From assembly GCA_016791085.1 (NCBI GenBank), contig JAEUNN010000799.1, positions 1 to 10,265 on the forward strand: a stretch of DNA of 10,265 nucleotides. Direction: 5' to 3'. Positions 1 to 10,265 of the stretch are shown piece after piece (position 1 is the stretch's first letter; every line of letters starts with the position of its first letter). A program made the translations under genes and the position numbers. This stretch comes from Rhodocyclaceae bacterium. GTDB taxonomy: Bacteria; Pseudomonadota; Gammaproteobacteria; Burkholderiales; Rhodocyclaceae. Under the pieces are notes generated by a model. It searched no databases, was not told where the DNA came from, and saw nothing but the letters and a program-made list of their open reading frames with translations.

Positions 1-1116
<1,116 letters not shown>

Positions 1117-1148
1117 CACACCGGCCAGCGAAGAACGGGAAACGCAAA

Positions 1149-3137
1149 ATGTTCGACAAAATCCTGATTGCCAATCGCGGCGAAATTGCTTGCCGCGTCA
1201 TCAAGACCGCCCGCCGGATGGGCATAAAAACCGTGGCGGTGTACTCCGAAGCCGACCGCGACGCCATGCACGTCGATATGGCCGACGAAGCCGTATGCAT
1301 AGGCCCGCCGCCGTCCAAAGAATCTTATCTGGTCATGGACAAGATTATCGCGGCCTGCAAACAGACCGGCGCGCAGGCCGTGCATCCGGGTTATGGCTTC
1401 CTGTCCGAAAACCAGGAATTTTCGCGCCGCCTGGAAAGCGAGGGCATCGCCTTCATCGGCCCCAAGCACTATTCCGTGGCCGCCATGGGCGACAAGATCG
1501 CCTCCAAGAAGCTCGCGCTCGAAGCCAAGGTCAATACCATTCCGGGTTATAACGAGGCCATAGATTCGCCCGACCATGCCGTCGAAATCGCGCGCGGCAT
1601 CGGTTATCCGGTCATGATCAAAGCCAGCGCGGGCGGCGGGGGCAAGGGCCTGCGCGTGGCTTTCAACGACCGCGAAGCGCATGAAGGCTTCGCGTCCTGC
1701 CGTACCGAAGCGCTCAATGCCTTCGGCGACGACCGCGTGTTCATCGAGAAATTCGTCGAAGAACCGCGCCACATCGAAATCCAGGTGCTGGGCGACGGCC
1801 ACGGCAACGTGGTGTATCTGTGGGAGCGCGAATGCTCGATTCAGCGCCGCCACCAGAAGGTGCTCGAAGAAGCGCCTTCGCCCTTCCTGGACGCGGCGAC
1901 GCGCAAGGCGATGGGCGAACAGGCCTGCGCGCTGGCGCGCGCGGTCAGGTACCAGAGCGCCGGCACGGTGGAATTCGTGGTCGACAAGGACCGCAATTTC
2001 TACTTCCTGGAAATGAATACGCGCCTGCAGGTGGAGCACCCGGTAACCGAAATGATTACCGGCCTCGATCTGGTCGAACAAATGATACGCGTGGCGGCCG
2101 GCGAGAAGCTCAGTTTCGGTCAGAACGACATCAGCCTGAACGGCTGGGCCATGGAAGCGCGCATCTGCGCGGAAGATCCGTTCCGCAATTTCCTGCCGTC
2201 GATAGGGCGTCTGGTGCGCTTCATTCCGCCGCCGGAAGTGGCCGGCAAGGTGCGCGTGGATACCGGCGTGTTCGAAGGCGGCGAAGTGTCGATGTATTAC
2301 GACTCGATGATCGCCAAGGTGATCGCGCACGGCGCAACGCGCGACGACGCCATCGCCGGCCTGCGCGAAGCGCTCAATGGCTTTGCCATACGCGGCGTGT
2401 CGCAGAACATCAGTTTCGTGTCGGCGGTGCTGGCGCATCCGCGCTTTCAGTCCGGCAAATTCACGACCGCCTTCATCGCCGAGGAATACCCCAAGGGGTT
2501 CGACGCGTCCATGGTGCCGCACGATGCGCCGGAACTGCTCATCGCGGTGGCGGGATCGGTGCATTACCGTTACCTCAAGCGCAATTCCGGCATCGTGGGC
2601 CAGTTGCCGGGCCTGGAGTTCAAGATACTCAAGCACTACGTGCTGCTCATGAACGACCAGGAATACGACATCCAGGTGCGCGACGTGCCGGGCGGCCATG
2701 TAGTCACCCTGAACGGCCGCGAATATGACGTGCGGGCAGAATGGCGCTTCTACAACCCGGTATTCCGCGGCACCGTCAATGGGCGCGAAGTGATCATGCA
2801 GGTCGAGCGCGTGGGGCCGCGCTACCGCCTCACGCACTGGGGTCTGCAGGTCGATCTCGAGGTGGTGAGCCGGCGCGCCGCCGACCTCATGAAACTGATG
2901 CCGAAAAAGCTGCCGCCCGATCTGTCGAAATTCCTTTTGTCACCCATGCCGGGCCTGCTGACCCAGCTCGCCGTCAAACCCGGCCAGGAAGTAAAGGCCG
3001 GCGAAAAACTGGCAGCCATCGAAGCCATGAAAATGGAAAACGTGCTGAAAGCCGAACAGGATTGCGTCGTAGCGGAAGTGCTTGCCAATCCGGGGGAGAG
3101 CCTGTCGGTAGATCAGCCCATACTAAGGTTCCAGTGA
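1149..3137 (+). CDS. pccA: Propionyl-CoA carboxylase alpha subunit (biotin carboxylase + biotin carrier)
   Basis: The 662-aa protein carboxylates its own biotin with ATP and bicarbonate and hands the carboxyl group to PccB. The biotin carboxylase part (about 1-450) begins FDKILIANRGEIACRV. It has the glycine-rich ATP-grasp loop KASAGGGGKG (158-167), RRHQK ending at Lys237, and EMNTRLQVEHPVTE (288-301). Glu288, Asn290, Arg292 and Glu296 match catalytic-site residues of E. coli AccC. A middle region (about 490-590) resembles the BT domain that docks PccA to PccB. The C-terminal biotinyl domain carries EAMKMEN with the biotinyl lysine at 628. Full-length PccA proteins are about 660-670 aa, so it looks complete. 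The ATG at 1149 is preceded by a modest GGGA ribosome site (1137-1140, 8-nt gap). The BT domain and the pccB neighbour argue for propionyl-CoA rather than acetyl-CoA carboxylase. Transcription is probably shared with pccB and ends at the terminator just downstream. Confidence 0.95.
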   Translation: MFDKILIANRGEIACRVIKTARRMGIKTVAVYSEADRDAMHVDMADEAVCIGPPPSKESYLVMDKIIAACKQTGAQAVHPGYGFLSENQEFSRRLESEGIAFIGPKHYSVAAMGDKIASKKLALEAKVNTIPGYNEAIDSPDHAVEIARGIGYPVMIKASAGGGGKGLRVAFNDREAHEGFASCRTEALNAFGDDRVFIEKFVEEPRHIEIQVLGDGHGNVVYLWERECSIQRRHQKVLEEAPSPFLDAATRKAMGEQACALARAVRYQSAGTVEFVVDKDRNFYFLEMNTRLQVEHPVTEMITGLDLVEQMIRVAAGEKLSFGQNDISLNGWAMEARICAEDPFRNFLPSIGRLVRFIPPPEVAGKVRVDTGVFEGGEVSMYYDSMIAKVIAHGATRDDAIAGLREALNGFAIRGVSQNISFVSAVLAHPRFQSGKFTTAFIAEEYPKGFDASMVPHDAPELLIAVAGSVHYRYLKRNSGIVGQLPGLEFKILKHYVLLMNDQEYDIQVRDVPGGHVVTLNGREYDVRAEWRFYNPVFRGTVNGREVIMQVERVGPRYRLTHWGLQVDLEVVSRRAADLMKLMPKKLPPDLSKFLLSPMPGLLTQLAVKPGQEVKAGEKLAAIEAMKMENVLKAEQDCVVAEVLANPGESLSVDQPILRFQ

Positions 3138-3165
3138 CGGGACGGGCCCACGCCCGGCCCTTTCG

Positions 3166-3193
3166 ACGGCCCGCGCAAGCGGGCCGTTTTTTT
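3166..3193 (+). terminator. Rho-independent terminator of the pccBA operon
   Basis: A perfect 8-bp GC stem (CGGCCCGC 3167-3174, GCGGGCCG 3179-3186) closes a GCAA tetraloop. A further A-T pair sits at its base, and seven T follow at 3187-3193. It begins 28 nt after the pccA stop. A second, weaker GC hairpin (arms 3144-3148 and 3156-3160) lies between the stop codon and this stem. This separates pccBA from the glucan operon. Confidence 0.93.
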
Positions 3194-3405
3194 ATTCGCT
3201 ACAGCCTGCCTTGAGCAGGCCGCATATCCCTGCGCAACATCGGCGCCGCGGCAGTCCCGAATGGCGTCGTCGCCGGGCCGATCGAATCGGCATATCGACA
3301 CAGGGTCCAGCCCGAGGCGGTGCTTGCGGGCTACGGCCCCCATCCCGGCGCCGGACGGCCGCGGACAGGGCAAATGCTCCATCCTTGCGCCTGGTACGCG
3401 GCACT

Positions 3406-3448
3406 CTACCGGTTCGTGGTCGGGTAGCGCCCGACCACGAACCGGTAG
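3406..3448. repeat. Perfect 19-bp inverted repeat with 5-nt loop
   Basis: The left arm CTACCGGTTCGTGGTCGGG (3406-3424) is the exact reverse complement of the right arm CCCGACCACGAACCGGTAG (3430-3448). The loop is TAGCG. No T-run follows on either strand, so it is not a standard intrinsic terminator. It lies alone in non-coding DNA, 213 nt after the pccA terminator and 141 nt before a promoter-like island. It could be a dispersed palindromic element (REP- or MITE-like), a structured RNA, or a protein-binding or recombination site. The palindrome itself is certain; its role is unknown. Confidence 0.95.
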
Positions 3449-3588
3449 CGGCGCACCTGCGGCTTTTCGGCGGACCCGGCCTCAAGCGGTTGCGCGCCGC
3501 GCCGGCTTCCTGCGCATCCGCAGGCCGAAATTCGCTCCGTTTGACCGTCTTTGCGGCCTCGCCGGCGGCGTCATAAGGGATTTCTACA

Positions 3589-3617
3589 TTGACAGACATA
3601 TTTGAGCAAATTAATAT
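3589..3617 (+). promoter_or_regulatory. Predicted sigma70 promoter, rightward
   Basis: A perfect -35 hexamer TTGACA (3589-3594) is followed by exactly 17 nt and TAATAT (3612-3617, 4 of 6 consensus positions). The expected start of transcription is near 3624. It lies in the only clearly AT-rich stretch of the non-coding region. Just downstream, the 7-mer AATGCTT occurs twice with a 16-nt period (3624-3630 and 3640-3646), which could be an operator. No terminator is visible between here and glgB, so this may be the glucan operon promoter with a leader of about 1 kb, or it may drive an unrecognised RNA. Confidence 0.55.
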
Positions 3618-4655
3618 TTAAGAAATGCTTCGCGGGCCGAATGCTTGGTTCTGCTCCTGAGCGATCCTGCTAAGGCCGGCGTTCAAGGCGTAAACGCGGG
3701 GCGCTGCCACAGGCCCGGAATTTGCCAGGCTCACTGAGCGCGTAGCCGCGTTGCGGCCGACGTGCAAAGCTCGCGCCGTGTCCAAAGTACGAGCGTTTGC
3801 GCGCTTGGGTGCATTGCGGGCGTACCGAAACCCAGTCCGGTGCTGCGGGCGCAGTTAGCGCTTTTGCACTATTACAGCCCCAGCCGTTTTCCGGACCCGC
3901 TCGAAATCGAGGGGTTGGCGCGAGCGGCACGAGGACGCGAGCCGCCTGCCGCGCATGTTTCCTGCCGACCCGGCTGCCGCTGACGGGCCGGCCGCGCGAC
4001 GCGTCACAGGCAATGCTGCGGTCAAGCCAGGCCGGCCGGCGTCGGAATTCGAGCGCAGCGCTGGAAAGGTTCGACCAGAATCCGACACAGATGGCGCTGA
4101 TCCCGAGCGGGACGAGGAGCGGCGGCCGCCGCTGGTATTGCACGCTGCTCGGCAATTTCCCGCGCGATCACTGCGCGCAGGCAAGTCCGGGCGCGAAATC
4201 GCGCTGGTATGGCGGTTCGTGCGCCCGTAGGCGCCGGTCATGCCGCCTCCGCTACTGCGGGTCCGCCGGGTGTGCAGCCGTGCGTTGCGCGCCACGCGGC
4301 GCAGGTCGGGCCGAAGTTTCGGCTCGCAGGTGTGCCGTCGCGCGCCGCTAGTGGCAGGCGCGTGCCGGTGCAACCGTTGGCCGTGGCGTCGTGCATGACG
4401 CCGACTCGGCCGCCACGCCAATAAAACAACCCGCGGGCAAACCGCGCAGATGTTCGCCGCACCAGACCGGCGCCGCCATGGGTCTGGCGTTTCGATGTCC
4501 CGGGCGCCAGCCGCCCGCCATTGCGACTGGGTCTGAACCGCCAGCCTGACCGACCGCAAAACCGCGCGCCACCGAGCGCTGCGCGCCTGACGTTAGCCCG
4601 GCCCATGCGCGTCGGCCGCGCCGAGCCCGACGCAGCGACAGCCGCAGCCGGCATT

Positions 4656-4662
4656 GGAAGGA
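4656..4662 (+). promoter_or_regulatory. Ribosome binding site of glgB
   Basis: GGAAGGA ends 7 nt before the ATG at 4670. It supports that start over in-frame codons further downstream; the frame upstream has no better site. Confidence 0.8.
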
Positions 4663-4669
4663 TCACCCT

Positions 4670-6598
4670 ATGGCCAGCGATGAAACCCGGCAAATCGACC
4701 CGCCTGCAAGCCAGCTGGGCGAGCAGGACGTGTATCTGTTCAAGGAAGGCTCGCACGCGCGGCTGTACGAGCGCCTGGGCTCCCATCCTGCCGTAATCGA
4801 CGGCGTCGCCGGTACGCGCTTCGCGGTTTGGGCCCCCAACGCCCTGAGCGTAGCGGTGATCGGCGACTTCAACGATTGGGATGCGGCGCGCCACCCCCTG
4901 GCTGTGCGCGACGACGGCTCGGGCGTGTGGGAGGGCTACATTCCCGGTGCCAGCCACGGCGCAGCTTACAAGTACCACATCGTTTCGCGCTACCGCGGCT
5001 ATGCGGCGGACAAGGGCGACCCGTACGCGCGCGCCTGGGAATGCCCGCCGCGCACGGCCTCGCGCGTATGGCAGCTGGACTACGTATGGGGCGACGCCGG
5101 CTGGATGGCGCGCCGCCGCGCCGCCAATGCGCTGGACGCGCCGATGTCGGTGTTCGAGGTGCACCTGGGTTCCTGGCGCCGCGTGCCCGAGGACGGCAAC
5201 CGCAGTCTGAGCTATATCGAGCTTGCCGAACAATTGCCGGACTATTGCGTGCAGATGGGCTTCACGCACGTGGAATTGCTGCCGGTCGCCGAACACCCGT
5301 TCTACGGCTCCTGGGGCTACCAGTGCACCGGCTATTTCGCGCCCACTGCGCGCTATGGCACGCCCGAACAATTCATGGCCCTGGTCGATGCATTGCATCA
5401 GCACGGCATAGGCGTCATCCTCGACTGGGTGCCTTCGCACTTCCCCGACGATTTGCATGGACTGGCGTTATTCGACGGCAGTTGCCTGTACGAACACGCC
5501 GATCCCAAACAGGGCTATCACCCGGACTGGAAAAGTTACATTTTCAATTACGGGCGTAACGAGGTGCGCGCGTTTCTGATGAGCAGCGCGCTGTTCTGGC
5601 TGGACCTCTATCACATCGACGGCCTGCGCGTCGATGCCGTGGCCTCCATGCTTTATCTGGACTATGGCCGGCGCGAGGGCGAGTGGATACCGAATCGCCA
5701 CGGCGGCCACGAAAATCTCGATGCGATCGAGTTCCTGCGGAACTTGAACCTGGCCCTCTACCGCGACCATCCGGACACCCAGAGCGTTGCCGAAGAATCC
5801 ACGGCCTGGCCCATGGTGTCGCGCCCGACCTGGCTGGGTGGCCTGGGTTTCGGCATGAAGTGGAACATGGGCTGGATGCACGACAGCCTCAAATATTTTG
5901 CCACCGACCCGCTGTTCCGCAGCCATCACCACAACCAGCTGACTTTCAGCCTTTGTTACGCCTTTAACGAGAACTTCATGCTGCCGCTGTCGCACGACGA
6001 AGTCGTGCATGGCAAAGCTTCGCTGCTGGGCAAGATGCCCGGCGACGAGTGGCAACGATTCGCCAATCTGCGCCTTTTGTACGGCTACCAGTGGGCGCAC
6101 CCGGGAAAAAAACTGCTGTTCATGGGGGGCGAATTCGGCCAGAGGCGCGAATGGCAGCATGACGAAAGCCTGGAGTGGAACCTGCTGCAGTACCCCTTGC
6201 ATGCCGGCTTGCAGCGCTGGGTGGAAGATTTGAACCGCTGTTACCGCGCGCACGCGGCGCTCTACCAGCGCGATTTCGACGCCGGCGGCTTCGAGTGGAT
6301 AGATTGCAGCGACCACCACAACAGCGTGCTGGCGTGGCTGCGCCGCGGCCATGACGCCGACGACGTGGTGGTCGTGGTGTGCAATTTCACGCCGGTGCCG
6401 CGCCACAACTATGCGGTCGGCGTACCGCGCGGCGGCTGGTGGGCGGAAATCGCCAATAGCGATGCGGCGCTCTATGGTGGCAGCGGCCAGGGCAACCTGG
6501 GCGGCATCGAAGCGGCGCCGGTGCCCAGCCACGGCCACTACCACAGCCTGCACCTGAGCTTGCCGCCGCTGGCGGTGCTCATGTTCAAACCGGCCTGA
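4670..6598 (+). CDS. glgB: 1,4-alpha-glucan branching enzyme (GH13)
   Basis: The 642-aa cytoplasmic enzyme cleaves alpha-1,4 chains and rejoins them as alpha-1,6 branches. A CBM48-type beta domain (about 45-130; [21 protein letters not shown]) precedes a GH13 barrel (about 150-520) and a C-terminal beta domain. Barrel motifs are DWVPSHF (Asp252), GLRVDAV with the nucleophile Asp322, AEEST with the acid/base Glu375, and [10 protein letters not shown] with Asp443. All catalytic residues are present. E. coli GlgB is about 728 aa and has an extra N-terminal N1 domain; this protein starts almost directly at the CBM48 part, so it is the short type. It is the first gene of a tight cluster with glgE 13 nt downstream, which points to branching of GlgE-made glucan. 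GlgX-like debranching enzymes share the fold, but AEEST and the SHDEVVHGK block identify a branching enzyme. A strong AAGGA site supports the start. Confidence 0.96.
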   Translation: MASDETRQIDPPASQLGEQDVYLFKEGSHARLYERLGSHPAVIDGVAGTRFAVWAPNALSVAVIGDFNDWDAARHPLAVRDDGSGVWEGYIPGASHGAAYKYHIVSRYRGYAADKGDPYARAWECPPRTASRVWQLDYVWGDAGWMARRRAANALDAPMSVFEVHLGSWRRVPEDGNRSLSYIELAEQLPDYCVQMGFTHVELLPVAEHPFYGSWGYQCTGYFAPTARYGTPEQFMALVDALHQHGIGVILDWVPSHFPDDLHGLALFDGSCLYEHADPKQGYHPDWKSYIFNYGRNEVRAFLMSSALFWLDLYHIDGLRVDAVASMLYLDYGRREGEWIPNRHGGHENLDAIEFLRNLNLALYRDHPDTQSVAEESTAWPMVSRPTWLGGLGFGMKWNMGWMHDSLKYFATDPLFRSHHHNQLTFSLCYAFNENFMLPLSHDEVVHGKASLLGKMPGDEWQRFANLRLLYGYQWAHPGKKLLFMGGEFGQRREWQHDESLEWNLLQYPLHAGLQRWVEDLNRCYRAHAALYQRDFDAGGFEWIDCSDHHNSVLAWLRRGHDADDVVVVVCNFTPVPRHNYAVGVPRGGWWAEIANSDAALYGGSGQGNLGGIEAAPVPSHGHYHSLHLSLPPLAVLMFKPA

Positions 6599-6600
6599 AC

Positions 6601-6604
6601 GGAG
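6601..6604 (+). promoter_or_regulatory. Ribosome binding site deciding the glgE start
   Basis: GGAG lies 3 nt after the glgB stop codon. It is 7 nt from the ATG at 6612 but only 1 nt from the ATG at 6606, so 6612 is the more plausible start. Confidence 0.75.
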
Positions 6605-6611
6605 CATGCCC

Positions 6612-8609
6612 ATGGACCCCCAAGCTATGCCGGACGGACGCCGCCGCGTGGTGATCGAAGCCGTAAGTCCCCAGGTGGATGGCGGCCGCTTTGCCGTCAA
6701 ACGCTGTACGGACGACCGGGTGGTGGTCGAAGCCGACGCCTTTTGCGACGGCCACGACCGCATCGCCTGCCGGCTGCGCTGGTGCCGCGAAGCGGACCAA
6801 GCCTGGCACGAAGCGCCCATGACGGCTCTTGCGAATGACCGCTGGCGCGGCGAATTTGCGGTCGATGCGCCGGGCGCCTGGAGGTATACGGTAGTCGCCT
6901 GGGTGGACCATTTTTTGTCCTGGCGTGCCGAACTGTCGCGCCGTGTCGAGGCGGAAGACATTATCGTGGCGCTACGCCATGGTGCCGAACTGGTCGCGGC
7001 TGCCGCACGCCGCGCCGGCGCGGCCGACCGGGCGCGGCTTGCCGAATTTGCCGCGGCGCTGCAGACGGAGACCGATGCCGATCGCGGCAAGCGGCTGGGG
7101 CTGGACGCGCTGCTGGAACAATTGGCAGCCCGCTATCCGGACCGCTCGCTGGCCACGACTTACGCGACTGAACTGCCGCTCTGGGTGGATAGGCCGCGTG
7201 CCCGCCACGGCGCCTGGTACGAACTGTTCCCGCGCTCCTGCGTCGATGCCAACGCGCAGCACGGCAGCCTGGCCGCTTGCATGGCGCGCCTGGACTATGT
7301 GGCGGCCATGGGCTTCGACGTGGTGTACTTGCCGCCCATCCATCCCATAGGCTTCACCAAGCGCAAGGGCCCCAACAATACACTGCGCGCCGGACCGGAC
7401 GACCCGGGCAGCCCGTGGGCCATAGGCGCACCGGCCGGTGGCCACAAGGCCTTGCATCCGGATTTGGGCAACCTGCAGGATTTCCGCAAACTGGCCGCGC
7501 GCGCGCGCGAACTGGGCATGGAACTGGCGCTGGATTTCGCGCTGCAATGTTCGCCCGACCACCCCTATGTGCGCGAGCATCCGGAGTGGTTCCGCCACCG
7601 GCCCGACGGCAGCATCCAGTACGCCGAAAATCCGCCCAAAAAATACCAGGACATTTATCCCATAGATTTCGAAACGCCGGCCTGGCGCGAACTATGGGCG
7701 GAACTGAAAAGCATCGTCGATTTCTGGGTAGGCGAGGGCATCGCGATATTCCGTGTCGATAATCCGCATACCAAAGCATTCCCGTTCTGGGAATGGATGA
7801 TCGCCGAGGTGCGCCGCGAACATCCGGACGTGTTGTTCCTCGCCGAAGCATTCACGCGGCCGAAAGTCATGCAGCGCCTCGCCAAACTGGGGTTTTCCCA
7901 GTCCTACACGTATTTTTCCTGGCGCAATACCAAGCAGGAGTTGAGCGACTATCTGACGGAACTAAGCAAAAGCGAAGCGCGCGAGTATTTGCGCCCCAAC
8001 CTGTGGCCCAACACACCGGACATACTGACCGAATACCTGCAGTTCGGCGGCCGGCCGGGGTTTATTATCCGCCTGGTGCTGGCGGCCACGCTGGGCGCAA
8101 CTTACGGCATTTACGGACCGGCTTTCGAACTGCAGGAAAGCGAGCCGCGCGACCCCGGCGGCGAAGAGTACCTGGATTCGGAAAAGTACGTCGTGCGGCA
8201 CTGGCAGCTGGACCGCGCGGATAGCCTCAAGGACCTGCTGGCGCGCGTGAACCGCATACGCCGCGACAACCCGGCGCTGCAGCAGGACTGGAACCTCGAG
8301 TTCTATCCGTCCGACAACGAGCACATTCTATGTTACGGCAAATACACGGGCGACCATGCCGAAATGGTCGTGGTGGTGGTCAATCTGGATCCGCACCATG
8401 CCCAGTCCGGATGGGTGCGCCTGCCCGTGGAGCGCTATGGTCTGGACGATGCCCGCCCCTATCAGATGCACGACCTGCTGTCCGGCTCGCGCTACCTCTG
8501 GCACGGCGCGCGCAATTTCGTGAGCCTCGATCCACGTGCGAGCCCGGCCCACATTTTCCGCCTGCGGCGGCGCGTGCGTAGCGAACGCGACTTCGACTAT
8601 TTCATGTGA
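6612..8609 (+). CDS. glgE: Alpha-1,4-glucan:maltose-1-phosphate maltosyltransferase (GH13_3)
   Basis: The 665-aa enzyme transfers maltosyl units from alpha-maltose 1-phosphate to the non-reducing end of alpha-1,4-glucan, releasing phosphate. It starts with the GlgE-type N-terminal beta domain ([20 protein letters not shown], about 9-30), then a helical insert (about 105-185) and the GH13 barrel. The phrases [17 protein letters not shown] and [15 protein letters not shown] are hallmarks of this family. Catalytic residues are Asp383 in FRVDNPHTK, Glu412 in LAEAFTRP and Asp470 in NTPDIL. The Asp-to-Glu spacing of 29 equals that of Streptomyces GlgE (394, 423). I chose the ATG at 6612 on ribosome-site spacing; an ATG two codons upstream (6606) is in frame. 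The gene follows glgB by 13 nt and precedes treS by 13 nt, so translation and expression are probably coupled. Ordinary alpha-amylase is ruled out by the family-specific blocks. Confidence 0.96.
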   Translation: MDPQAMPDGRRRVVIEAVSPQVDGGRFAVKRCTDDRVVVEADAFCDGHDRIACRLRWCREADQAWHEAPMTALANDRWRGEFAVDAPGAWRYTVVAWVDHFLSWRAELSRRVEAEDIIVALRHGAELVAAAARRAGAADRARLAEFAAALQTETDADRGKRLGLDALLEQLAARYPDRSLATTYATELPLWVDRPRARHGAWYELFPRSCVDANAQHGSLAACMARLDYVAAMGFDVVYLPPIHPIGFTKRKGPNNTLRAGPDDPGSPWAIGAPAGGHKALHPDLGNLQDFRKLAARARELGMELALDFALQCSPDHPYVREHPEWFRHRPDGSIQYAENPPKKYQDIYPIDFETPAWRELWAELKSIVDFWVGEGIAIFRVDNPHTKAFPFWEWMIAEVRREHPDVLFLAEAFTRPKVMQRLAKLGFSQSYTYFSWRNTKQELSDYLTELSKSEAREYLRPNLWPNTPDILTEYLQFGGRPGFIIRLVLAATLGATYGIYGPAFELQESEPRDPGGEEYLDSEKYVVRHWQLDRADSLKDLLARVNRIRRDNPALQQDWNLEFYPSDNEHILCYGKYTGDHAEMVVVVVNLDPHHAQSGWVRLPVERYGLDDARPYQMHDLLSGSRYLWHGARNFVSLDPRASPAHIFRLRRRVRSERDFDYFM

Positions 8610-8613
8610 GCGC

Positions 8614-8618
8614 GGAGG
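8614..8618 (+). promoter_or_regulatory. Ribosome binding site of treS
   Basis: GGAGG lies 4 nt before the ATG at 8623, a strong core with a slightly short spacer. The next in-frame ATG (8656) has no comparable site. Confidence 0.75.
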
Positions 8619-8622
8619 CCCC

Positions 8623-10265
<1,643 letters not shown>

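Larger units (their letters stand above)
3194..4669. other. Long gene-poor intergenic region between pccA and glgB
   Basis: I find no defensible gene in these 1476 bases on either strand. The open frames present are short to medium, rich in Arg, Ala and Pro, lack good ribosome sites and show no family motif. They look like products of high GC content. The region contains small hairpins (arms 3204-3209/3215-3220, 3277-3282/3286-3291, 4462-4468/4481-4487 and 4501-4506/4512-4517), the large inverted repeat at 3406-3448 and an AT-rich promoter island at 3581-3624. From about 3660 to 4640 the sequence is uniformly GC-rich without a T-tract terminator. It could be a decayed gene, a long leader of glgB or an untranslated RNA; I cannot choose among these by eye. 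No tRNA, IS end or CRISPR pattern was recognised. Confidence 0.7.

Noticed and set aside
3192..3599. Minus-strand 135-codon frame starting MSVNVEIPYDAAGEAAK
   Set aside because: The first 35 or so residues look protein-like, but there is no ribosome site before the start. The frame then runs through the perfect palindrome and ends inside the pccA terminator region.
3595..3640. Leftward promoter in the AT-rich island
   Set aside because: The best minus-strand pair is TTGCTC with TAGAAA at 17 nt, which is much weaker than the rightward pair, and no credible gene lies to the left on that strand.
3797..4351. Plus-strand 184-codon frame in the intergenic region
   Set aside because: It is rich in Arg, Cys and Ala with no recognised family and no good ribosome site. 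It may be a remnant but cannot be called a gene.
3855..4559. Minus-strand 234-codon frame in the intergenic region
   Set aside because: The translation is dominated by Arg, Ala, Ser and Gly without any motif, there is no convincing ribosome site, and competing frames of similar quality overlap it.
5468..7090. 540-codon minus-strand open frame across the glgB-glgE junction
   Set aside because: It is antisense to two enzymes with complete catalytic motifs and is low in complexity, so it is a GC shadow.

Overview
The window is GC-rich DNA (roughly two thirds G+C by eye) from a bacterium. Gene content and protein style fit a proteobacterium, most likely a betaproteobacterium, but nothing here fixes the taxon. 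All five recognisable protein genes lie on the + strand, in two blocks separated by about 1.5 kb without a convincing gene.

Block 1 (1-3193) is the end of a propionyl-CoA carboxylase operon. It holds pccB (carboxyltransferase beta subunit, 5' end outside the window) and, 32 bases later, pccA (biotin carboxylase plus biotin carrier, 662 aa, biotinyl lysine at residue 628). A strong intrinsic terminator (3166-3193) closes it. Together the two proteins form a biotin-dependent carboxylase that turns propionyl-CoA into methylmalonyl-CoA.

The middle (3194-4669) has no gene I can defend. It contains a perfect 19-bp inverted repeat with a 5-nt loop (3406-3448), several smaller hairpins, and one AT-rich island. 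The island carries a good sigma70-type promoter pointing right (TTGACA, 17-bp spacer, TAATAT; 3589-3617). About 1 kb of GC-rich sequence without visible coding bias then runs up to glgB.

Block 2 (4670-10265) is a tight operon for alpha-glucan synthesis by the GlgE route: glgB (branching enzyme), glgE (maltose-1-phosphate maltosyltransferase) and treS (trehalose synthase, cut by the right edge). Both intergenic gaps are 13 nt. TreS interconverts trehalose and maltose. A maltokinase (Mak/Pep2), not in the window but expected downstream or fused to TreS, would make maltose 1-phosphate. GlgE polymerises that into linear alpha-1,4-glucan, and GlgB adds alpha-1,6 branches. All three are GH13-family proteins with their catalytic triads intact.

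The protein systems here are known ones. The parts least explained by known features are the inverted repeat and the promoter with its long leader in the middle region.
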